Source: an uncultured Rhodospirillaceae bacterium (GTDB lineage: Bacteria > Pseudomonadota > Alphaproteobacteria > Thalassobaculales > Thalassobaculaceae). From it: a stretch of 5,545 nt of DNA. Each line of letters begins with the position of its first letter. Within the stretch, counting starts at the first letter, position 1. Of this stretch, positions 1-5,545 are shown one piece after another. Position numbers and translations under genes: made by a program. Where the stretch lies: the NCBI GenBank assembly GCA_937891725.1, contig CALAHL010000488.1, positions 1 through 5,545 on the forward strand. Direction: 5' to 3'. A model generated the notes under the pieces. The model saw only the letters and a program-made list of their open reading frames with translations. It did not search any database and had not been told where the DNA came from.

Positions 1-18
1 AGGAAAATGTCTCAAACC

Positions 19-24
19 GGAGGA
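19..24 (+). promoter_or_regulatory. Ribosome binding site of the lodA-like gene
   Basis: GGAGGA lies 7 bases before the ATG at 32. This is a strong Shine-Dalgarno match at ideal spacing and fixes the start of the oxidase gene. No promoter can be judged because only 31 bases precede the gene. Confidence 0.85.
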
Positions 25-31
25 CGCTCGC

Positions 32-148
32 ATGGCTGAAAACACCAAGCCCAGGACCCCCGTCAAACGACGGGACTTTTTGGCGGGCGTAGGTGCCGCA
101 GCGCTGCTGTCTGCGTTCCCCTTGCCGCAGAAGTCCGCAGTGGCTGCG
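32..148 (+). other. Predicted twin-arginine (Tat) signal peptide
   Basis: Residues 1-39 of the oxidase. The basic n-region ends in KRRDFL, with the Arg pair at R13-R14 and Phe-Leu at the expected consensus positions. A moderately hydrophobic Ala/Leu/Gly stretch follows (residues 17-30), and then SAVAA, a plausible AxA cleavage site near residues 38-39. Tat carries folded, cofactor-loaded proteins, which suits an enzyme whose CTQ is made in the cytoplasm. The cleavage position is an estimate. Confidence 0.8.
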
Positions 149-2077
149 ACCTCGCGAGAGCGTGCGCCGGACGGAGCGGCGATCGCGCGCCTCGGCATCT
201 ATCCGCCGATCGGCATTTCCCGGGTCGGCGGCAGCAAAAAGTGGTTCTTCGCGCCCGAGGTGCCTGGCGTTCTGTCTGATACCGAAGGCGATTACAAGGA
301 TGGGACTCAGAAGATCAAGAAGCAGGTCCAGCGGTTTCGGATTTATGCCTTCGACGACCGGGGCCGGGTCATCCAGGAAGTCACCGCCGCCGACGCTACG
401 ATCGAATGGCGGGTCCATGTCGCCAACACCAAGGCGGCCTGGTACGGCTTCAACAACCCGCTGGACAATGGGGACGTTGCGCCCGGCCTTCCCGGGCAGC
501 GCCGGAACCAGTATTTCGTCACCGATTCGGAGCGGGAGACCATGCTGGTGATCGATGGCGGCGAGACGAAGATCACCGGCGCGGACACCAATCGGGACGG
601 GCAGGACCCCTCATATGCCATGGCCGGCCGCTTCTGGAACGTGATGGATGTCGGTCTGGGACAGCTGCGCACCGACGAGCAGGGGCGTCTTCTTGTGTTC
701 CCGCCGGACGGCAAATCGGACAGCCCGACCAATGCGGCGATCACCAGTTTCGCCGACAACGACGGATGGCACGACGACTGGTGCGACGGGCCGGTCGAGG
801 CATCGGTCACCTTGCGCGACGGCACAAAGCTGGAGGCGGACCACGCTTGGATTGCAAGTGTGGGACCGAACTTCGCACCCGAAATCCCGCCGGTCTCCAC
901 GCTCTTCGACGTGATCCACAATCTGAACGTGGCACAAGGATGGGTTCCGACGACCGACGGTCCGGTGTCGTTCCGTGCGCAGGTCTACCCGACCTTTCGG
1001 CGGTTGGCGCTGATGGAATGGATCTCGGCGGAAGCCAATCTGCGCCAGGGCTGGCTGGATATCGGGGACTTCTCCGACCCGGCCTATATCGCGAAACTCC
1101 GCGACAGCAGCCTGGGAAACCGCGCCTTCCGCCAGTCGGTCTTCGAGAAATTCAGGGATCCGTACAACGATGCCCCCGACGCCTACATCACCGAGCGGCT
1201 GAAGATGCCGATGATGCTGGGCGACGGGGTGAATTACGACGGCAGCCCGCTGCAATGGTTCCGATTTCCGTTGAAGCAATACGACGACCTTCGGCAATGG
1301 GCCGAAGGCAACTTCACCGATGATTTCGAGGACCCCGGCGCCGATGTGGTCAAGGCCCTGGACGATCTCGATCTGGCCCGGCGGCCGGATGCCCTGACCG
1401 AAGCGGCGCTGGAGCCGTGTTCCGGTGGAGCCTTCCATCCGGGTGTCGAGCTGACCTACTACCTGCGGATCAAGGAGATGTACGCCCGCAACACCGACCC
1501 GAAGGCCGAGCCGTTCCGGCTGGCCTTGGGCAAGCGGGAGAAGCTGGTTCAGAACATCGGCTTCCTTCTGACCGAGCAGACCGCCTTCAACGGCAATCCC
1601 GACCTCGGCACACCGCCTCCGATCGGACCGCAAGGGCCGGGCGATCTGACCCGCTGGATGGGCCTGCCCTGGCAGTGCGACGCATTCAGCTGTCAGCATG
1701 TTCTGATGCAGGAGGATTTTCCGACCGCGTTCTGGTGGCCGGCCCTGTTGCCGATCGACGTGCTTCCGGAGAAATTTTACCGGGAGCTGATGAATGAAAA
1801 GCTCTCGCCGGCCGAGCGGGTCAAGTTCTTCGAGAGCCGGGAAGCGTGGTCCCGCTCGGTGGCCGGCATCGGCTATCACGCCAATGCAAGCTACTGGGAC
1901 GGCATCACCAACATGATCGCCCTGTGGGAGCGCATGGGATTCGTCGTGAAACGGCGCGGGCCGACCGATCCCAACAAGCCGGCGTCGATCCCGGACGAGA
2001 TGTTCGTCGAGGTCGGCCGCGACAACATGGAGTTCCGGTTCCACTGGAGACCGTCCATGGGTGATTTGCCGAATTGA
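32..2077 (+). CDS. lodA: LodA/GoxA-family CTQ-dependent amino-acid oxidase with Tat signal
   Basis: Predicted quinoprotein L-amino-acid oxidase of 681 residues. Characterised relatives are Marinomonas LodA (L-lysine epsilon-oxidase) and GoxA (glycine oxidase), which deaminate an amino acid with O2 and release NH3 and H2O2. The substrate here cannot be assigned. The family's N-terminal signature is visible at residues 52-79 (ARLGIYPPIGISRVGGS, then FFAPEVPG). The cofactor region starts at about residue 537 with GDLTRWMGLPWQ, followed by D550 and C554. The Asp-x3-Cys spacing matches LodA D512/C516, where the Cys is half of the CTQ. The partner Trp is probably W568 or W569 in AFWWPALLP. The C-terminal segment around 622-638 (YWDG, then LWERMGFVV) is also typical. 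Residues 10-39 form a Tat-type signal (KRRDFL, hydrophobic stretch, AVAA), so the mature enzyme is probably periplasmic or secreted. The start is set by the GGAGGA site. The stop overlaps a TTG that opens the lodB-like gene, so the two are probably translationally coupled. Family is confident; the symbol is by family, not proven orthology. Confidence 0.92.
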   Translation: MAENTKPRTPVKRRDFLAGVGAAALLSAFPLPQKSAVAATSRERAPDGAAIARLGIYPPIGISRVGGSKKWFFAPEVPGVLSDTEGDYKDGTQKIKKQVQRFRIYAFDDRGRVIQEVTAADATIEWRVHVANTKAAWYGFNNPLDNGDVAPGLPGQRRNQYFVTDSERETMLVIDGGETKITGADTNRDGQDPSYAMAGRFWNVMDVGLGQLRTDEQGRLLVFPPDGKSDSPTNAAITSFADNDGWHDDWCDGPVEASVTLRDGTKLEADHAWIASVGPNFAPEIPPVSTLFDVIHNLNVAQGWVPTTDGPVSFRAQVYPTFRRLALMEWISAEANLRQGWLDIGDFSDPAYIAKLRDSSLGNRAFRQSVFEKFRDPYNDAPDAYITERLKMPMMLGDGVNYDGSPLQWFRFPLKQYDDLRQWAEGNFTDDFEDPGADVVKALDDLDLARRPDALTEAALEPCSGGAFHPGVELTYYLRIKEMYARNTDPKAEPFRLALGKREKLVQNIGFLLTEQTAFNGNPDLGTPPPIGPQGPGDLTRWMGLPWQCDAFSCQHVLMQEDFPTAFWWPALLPIDVLPEKFYRELMNEKLSPAERVKFFESREAWSRSVAGIGYHANASYWDGITNMIALWERMGFVVKRRGPTDPNKPASIPDEMFVEVGRDNMEFRFHWRPSMGDLPN

Positions 2078-3258
2078 CCTCGCGGAACGTTTACGGGATG
2101 CCCATCCTGGATGTCGCGGTGATCGGGGGAGGGCTCGCCGGTGCCGCCGCGTGTCTGGCTCTCGGTCAGGCCGGACGGGGTCAGGAAACGGCCTGGTTCG
2201 GCCCTGACCAAGATCCAGGTGACCGCATCGGGGAAAGTCTGCCGTCGACCGCCCGGCCGCTCCTCGACCGGCTGGGCCTGTCGGATTGTGTGGAGGCCGG
2301 CCATCGGCCCGCCAATGCCACCTTCACCGCCTGGGGGCGGGACGCGTTGGTGGAGCGGAACGCGATCGTGCAGTTGAGGGGGCCCGGCTGGGTGCTCGAC
2401 CGTCCCGGATTCGAGCGGGATGTGATCGCTCGGGCGGAGGTTCTCATTGAACGCCATCGCGTCCCGATCCTGAAGGCAACCGTCGAGGACGGTCTTTGGG
2501 TCCTCACACCGGAACACGGGCCGATCCTGCGGGCCCGAGCGCTCGTCGACGCGACCGGTCGGGCGGCCACATTCGCACGCGGGCTCGGCGCCTTCCGGCG
2601 TGACGACCGGATGTCGGTGGCCTATGCCTTTCCGCCGCACCGGGACCCGGAGGTGGATCCCACACCGGCCACCCTGATCGAGGCGGTGGCGGACGGATGG
2701 TGGTACGCGGCGCTGTTGCCGGACCAGCGCCTCTCGCTGGCCTATTTCAGCGACCCGGATCTGATGCCGCGCGGGCTGTCTCGGGACCTGGGGGCCTGGC
2801 GGGACCTGGTTGGCGGAAGCCGCCATGTCGCGCGGTGGATCGAAGATGCAGGGTTCGCACTCGAGATCCCGCCGCACGTCGGAAGTGCGGGCACCACCTG
2901 GCTCGATCCTCCGGCGGGCGTACATCTCGGTGCGGCGTGGATGGCGATCGGAGATGCGGCGGCCGCGTTCGACCCGCTGTCCTCCCACGGCATGACGACC
3001 GCCCTCTGGTCCGGCGTTCGGGTCGCAGAGACGGTCATGCCATGGCTGGCCAAGGGTGAGATAGCGGCGCTTCTGGCCTATGCGGCGACCGTCAAACGCG
3101 GCGTCGAGACATTCCGCACCGAGCGCGCCGCCTTGTATGGCCGAGAGCAGCGGTTTGCCGACCGACCGTTCTGGGAACGGCGGACAGGCGGCCCGGGCGG
3201 CCCTGATGCCAGCGCGCCCGAAACGGAGTACAATCGTGCGAAACCGCTCGAAACGTGA
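2074..3258 (+). CDS. lodB: LodB-like FAD-dependent oxidoreductase, CTQ maturation factor
   Basis: Flavoprotein of up to 394 residues, related to LodB and flavin-dependent halogenase-like monooxygenases. LodB is required for forming CTQ in its cognate LodA. Adjacency to the oxidase gene makes this the likely role, acting in the cytoplasm before export. The Rossmann motif VAVIGGGLAGAAA lies at residues 14-26. RIGESLPSTARPLL at 51-64 resembles the GES-type motif of flavin-dependent halogenases. VDATGR lies at 158-163, and the FAD-contacting GDAAAAFDPLSSHGM at 293-307. No signal peptide or membrane segment is seen. The longest reading starts at TTG 2074, whose TTGA overlaps the oxidase stop. An ATG at 2098 (residue 9) is the alternative and sits directly before the conserved N-terminus (MPILDVAVIGGG). 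Neither has a strong ribosome site; GGAA at 2084-2087 is a weak candidate for the ATG. The stop overlaps the GTG of the next gene. Function is inferred from family plus neighbour. Confidence 0.88.
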   Translation: MTSRNVYGMPILDVAVIGGGLAGAAACLALGQAGRGQETAWFGPDQDPGDRIGESLPSTARPLLDRLGLSDCVEAGHRPANATFTAWGRDALVERNAIVQLRGPGWVLDRPGFERDVIARAEVLIERHRVPILKATVEDGLWVLTPEHGPILRARALVDATGRAATFARGLGAFRRDDRMSVAYAFPPHRDPEVDPTPATLIEAVADGWWYAALLPDQRLSLAYFSDPDLMPRGLSRDLGAWRDLVGGSRHVARWIEDAGFALEIPPHVGSAGTTWLDPPAGVHLGAAWMAIGDAAAAFDPLSSHGMTTALWSGVRVAETVMPWLAKGEIAALLAYAATVKRGVETFRTERAALYGREQRFADRPFWERRTGGPGGPDASAPETEYNRAKPLET

Positions 3259-3857
3259 TCGTTGTCTCCGATATGCCATTCAGTGGAACACCCGATAAAG
3301 TGACCGAAGTCGTCCCGAGGCTCGAAGCGGAATGCGTCGTTCTATTGGAGGCTTGGCAATCAAAGGCCACCGAGAAGCACGGCCTAGTGTTGAAGACTGA
3401 CATCGATCCGCTTGAGTTGCCGGCCTTTGTCCTACCCTCGACCTTCATCTACCAGCGGGAACCGGGACCGGACCGGGTGCGCTTCAAATGCCGACTGGCG
3501 GGAACCTCCCTGGTCGAGGCCTTCGGCATGGAGCCGACCCGACATTATCTCGACGAGATGATGGACCCGGCATTCTACCCCGTGCGGTCCCGATTCTTCG
3601 AGCTTGCCGCCACGCGCGGATGCCCGATCTATTACCGGGGCACCTTGGCGCTAAAGGAACGCGATTTCATCGCCTTTTCCCGAATTCTTCTTCCGGTCCG
3701 GCTGAAATCGACCGATCCCACGACCGAAATGCTGGTCGGTGCGATGGTCTTTCTGGCTCCAGGCAGTGTTTCTGAAGCCGACCTGCAGCAGGCCAAAGCC
3801 AATGATGGGGTGATCTGCGCCTTCACGCTGGACGACGGGGCCTGGACGCGGATCTAG
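3255..3857 (+). CDS. PAS_5-type (PF07310-like) single-domain protein
   Basis: Small protein of 200 residues, or 194 if the ATG at 3273 is used. It resembles the alphaproteobacterial PAS_5 family. Features suggesting this are an opening helix with LLEAWQSK (30-37), the linker DIDPLELPAFVLPSTFIYQ (49-67), and RFKCRLAGTSLVEAFGMEPT (76-95), followed by HYLDEMMDP (97-105). A strand-rich second half follows (YYRGTLALKERDF, then SRILLPVRL and MLVGAMVFL). No output domain, signal peptide or membrane segment is seen, so it is probably cytoplasmic. Its ligand, partner and role are unknown. GTGA overlaps the lodB-like stop, which suggests co-expression with the oxidase pair, although no clear ribosome site precedes either start. 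GC content in sampled lines is about 52-57 percent, against about 68-75 percent in sampled lines of the neighbours, so the gene may have a different history. Family call is by pattern recognition. Confidence 0.8.
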   Translation: MIVVSDMPFSGTPDKVTEVVPRLEAECVVLLEAWQSKATEKHGLVLKTDIDPLELPAFVLPSTFIYQREPGPDRVRFKCRLAGTSLVEAFGMEPTRHYLDEMMDPAFYPVRSRFFELAATRGCPIYYRGTLALKERDFIAFSRILLPVRLKSTDPTTEMLVGAMVFLAPGSVSEADLQQAKANDGVICAFTLDDGAWTRI

Positions 3858-3877
3858 CGTGCTCCGGCCGATCTGCG
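3847..3877 (+). terminator. Hairpin across the PAS gene stop, possible weak terminator
   Basis: CGCGGATC (3847-3854) can pair with GATCTGCG (3870-3877). This gives an 8-pair stem with one G-U wobble in the + transcript and a 15-base loop that contains the stop codon. No U tract follows, so it is not a standard intrinsic terminator. It could serve as a 3' end structure or be chance. On the minus strand the wobble becomes a mismatch. The rest of the 34-base gap between the convergent genes (3858-3891) holds nothing else I recognise. Confidence 0.3.
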
Positions 3878-3891
3878 GGTGGGATCCTGTC

Positions 3892-5545
3892 CTAGGCGAC
3901 CTTCCGAGGTGCCCGATACGGGTCGACCGGCTTCCTGAGGGCGACAGGGTGCAGGGCGTCCAGGAGATTCTTGAGCGACACCGGTTTCAGGATCAGGCCG
4001 GCCCATTCGAAATCAATATGATCGAGGGTCTTGAGCGAGGTCACATCCGCCGTCCAGGCGAAGCACGGGACCGGCTGAGCGCCCGGCCGCCCGGACAGTG
4101 CGATGGCGGCTTCGACTCCGCTCATATCGCTCATCTGAAGGTCCATGAGGATCGCGTCGACGTCGTTGTCTGCCACCCAGTCGACCGCTTCCCGGCCGCC
4201 TCGAGCGGTCTCGACCTGACAACCTAGCTCTTTCAGCATCGTTTCGGCGATCATCAGATTGGTCTCCACATCGTCGACGATCAGGATCCTGAGGCCGAGA
4301 GTCGGTTTCACCGGGTCCGGCGCCGGGGCCGAACCGCTGTCGAACCGACGAACCTGTTCGGTCATGTCTTCGAGGAAGAAGGTGGCGGTGAAGACGCTCC
4401 CTTCGCCCAGGACGCTGCTGGCGACCAGATCGCCCCCCATTTGCCGGGCGATGGAACGGGAGATCGCCAGGCCGAGCCCGGTGCCGCCGTATTGGCGGGA
4501 GATCGAACCCCGGGACTGTACGAACGGCTCGAAGATCGCGTCGAGACGCGCGTCGTCGATTCCGATCCCGGTATCCCGCACCGTCGTGCGGATCAGCAGA
4601 CGGTCCGGTGCGGACTTTTCCGCCTCGACCCTAAGATCCACCGACCCGCCAGAGGAGAACTTGATCGCGTTGTCGAGCAGGTTCGAGACCACCTGCCGCA
4701 GGCGCACGGCGTCGCCCCGCGCCGCGAGATCGCCGGTTGGGATCGAGGTCGACAGCCGGACCCCCGAACTGGCGGCTTTCATTTCGAACGAGGACACCAA
4801 ACTCTCAAAGGCCTTGGAGATGTAGAAGGTGTCCTGGTTCAGGACCAGATGCTCGGAATCGATCTTCGCGAAGTCCAGCACGTCGTTGATCAGGGCCAGC
4901 AAAGTGTGCCCGGACTCGCCGATATTCCGCGCATAGGATTCGACTTTGCACTGGGACAGATCGGTCATGATGCCGGAGCCCAGGAGATCGGCGAAGCCGA
5001 TCACCGCGTTCAGCGGGGTCCGAAGCTCATGGCTCATGGCCGCGAGAAACTGGGACTTTGCCCGATTGGCCTCTTCGGCGGCCTCCATGGCCTCGACCGC
5101 CTTCTTCCGGGCTTCCGCCAGATCGGCGGTGCGGCGATGGACCTCGGCACGCATGATGAGCGCGAACAGCAGCAGAGCCGCGCCCGCGCCCAGGAGTCCA
5201 ATCACTCCGTAGATCAGCCATGTCTGATGCTGCGAGACCCGCTGAAGCAAGAGGGCCTTCGGGTCGATCACCAGGTTGGCGAGGCGTTCGGGATGGTCGA
5301 TCAGCCCGAGATTCGCCAGATGGGTGCCCATCCGCGCCCAGCGCTCTTCGCTGGTGTTGCCGAGGGCGACATCAGGAAAGCCGATAAGGTCTTCGACAAT
5401 CCGGTACTGCCATCTGTTGAAGAGCTGGTCGTCCTCAATGCCATTGACCCGGGAATACCGGTCCAGGATGACCGCGATCGTCTCCTCGGGATGACTGAGC
5501 GCGTATTCCCATCCCTCCATGGACGCCTTCACAAACCGGCTGACT
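3892..5545 (-). CDS. Hybrid sensor histidine kinase with NMT1/SsuA-like sensor, N-terminus cut by window edge
   Basis: C-terminal part of a membrane-bound hybrid histidine kinase. The frame stays open to 5545, so the GTG at 5532 is not the likely start. Residues are counted from that GTG. At 1-55, ASMEGWEYALSHPEE and following resemble the end of NMT1/THI5/SsuA-type substrate-binding domains (RF-x-AS-x-GW-x-YAL), implying a periplasmic ligand sensor. One transmembrane helix spans about 105-127, followed by an Ala/Glu-rich coiled coil at about 131-160. The DHp box MSHELRTPLNAVIGF carries the phosphoacceptor H168. The ATPase domain shows SNLLDNAIKFS (283-293), DTGIGID (320-326), FEPFVQ (334-339) and GGTGLGLAIS (349-358). 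A receiver domain at about 415-530 has acidic D420-D421, phosphoacceptor D464, T494 and K516-P517, so all key residues are intact. No HPt domain follows, so phosphate would pass to a separate protein. It converges on the oxidase cassette. The ligand and target genes are unknown. Confidence 0.92.
   Translation of the reverse strand, partial: VSRFVKASMEGWEYALSHPEETIAVILDRYSRVNGIEDDQLFNRWQYRIVEDLIGFPDVALGNTSEERWARMGTHLANLGLIDHPERLANLVIDPKALLLQRVSQHQTWLIYGVIGLLGAGAALLLFALIMRAEVHRRTADLAEARKKAVEAMEAAEEANRAKSQFLAAMSHELRTPLNAVIGFADLLGSGIMTDLSQCKVESYARNIGESGHTLLALINDVLDFAKIDSEHLVLNQDTFYISKAFESLVSSFEMKAASSGVRLSTSIPTGDLAARGDAVRLRQVVSNLLDNAIKFSSGGSVDLRVEAEKSAPDRLLIRTTVRDTGIGIDDARLDAIFEPFVQSRGSISRQYGGTGLGLAISRSIARQMGGDLVASSVLGEGSVFTATFFLEDMTEQVRRFDSGSAPAPDPVKPTLGLRILIVDDVETNLMIAETMLKELGCQVETARGGREAVDWVADNDVDAILMDLQMSDMSGVEAAIALSGRPGAQPVPCFAWTADVTSLKTLDHIDFEWAGLILKPVSLKNLLDALHPVALRKPVDPYRAPRKVA

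Noticed and set aside
406..1323. Plus-strand open frame of 305 codons inside the oxidase gene
   Set aside because: It is an alternate-frame shadow of lodA with Arg/Gly-rich content and no domain or ribosome site.
611..2044. Long minus-strand open frame of 477 codons opposite the oxidase gene
   Set aside because: It lies wholly antisense to a confidently assigned LodA-family gene, shows no recognisable domain and is rich in Arg, Gly, Pro and His, as expected for a GC-rich shadow frame.
1891..3279. Minus-strand open frame of 462 codons spanning the lodA end and all of lodB
   Set aside because: It covers two real genes on the other strand, has Arg/Gly/Pro-rich low-complexity style and no family motif. 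It is a compositional artefact.
3255..3310. Promoter for the PAS gene in the AT-richer junction
   Set aside because: TTGTCT at 3262-3267 has no acceptable -10 element at 16-18 bases, and the AT-richer GATAAA is too far away. I could not support a promoter.
4259..4825. Plus-strand open frame of 188 codons opposite the kinase
   Set aside because: It lies antisense to the ATPase and DHp-ATPase linker region of an intact kinase. Its Ser/Arg/Pro-rich translation matches no family I know.
5530..5532. GTG as true start of the kinase
   Set aside because: The frame remains open to the window edge, and the codons just upstream (Ser-Arg-Phe) continue the conserved binding-protein motif, so the gene begins outside the window.
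1..5545. CRISPR arrays, tRNA or rRNA genes, insertion sequences, attachment sites
   Set aside because: I saw no regularly spaced repeats, no cloverleaf or rRNA-like sequence, no transposase and no terminal repeats. The window is almost fully occupied by four protein genes.

Overview
The window is GC-rich with tightly packed genes and very short intergenic gaps. Gene content suggests an alphaproteobacterium, plausibly Rhodospirillales-like: a LodA/LodB pair, a small PAS_5-type (PF07310-like) protein and a hybrid histidine kinase with an NMT1/SsuA-like periplasmic sensor. The taxonomic guess is inference from protein style and composition only.

Layout: 32-3857 (+) is a three-gene cassette joined by 4-base stop/start overlaps. 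The first gene encodes a LodA/GoxA-type amino-acid oxidase, a quinoprotein predicted to carry cysteine tryptophylquinone (CTQ). Unusually obvious in it is an N-terminal twin-arginine signal. The second encodes a LodB-like FAD-dependent protein, the family needed to build CTQ inside its LodA partner. The third encodes a 200-residue single-domain PAS_5-like protein of unknown role. Its GC content is clearly lower than that of its neighbours.

After a 34-base convergent gap, 3892-5545 (-) holds the C-terminal portion of a membrane-bound hybrid sensor kinase: end of a periplasmic substrate-binding-like domain, one transmembrane helix, a coiled coil, DHp, HATPase and receiver domains. Its N-terminus lies beyond the right edge of the window.

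Working model: LodB matures the oxidase in the cytoplasm, and the folded CTQ enzyme is then exported by Tat. Outside the membrane it would oxidatively deaminate an amino acid, releasing ammonia and hydrogen peroxide. Whether the PAS protein and the convergent kinase belong to this system is not shown by the sequence. The strongest leads are the Tat-exported LodA, the compact putative CTQ site with a Trp-Trp doublet, and the PAS protein as a possible third component of a lodAB operon.
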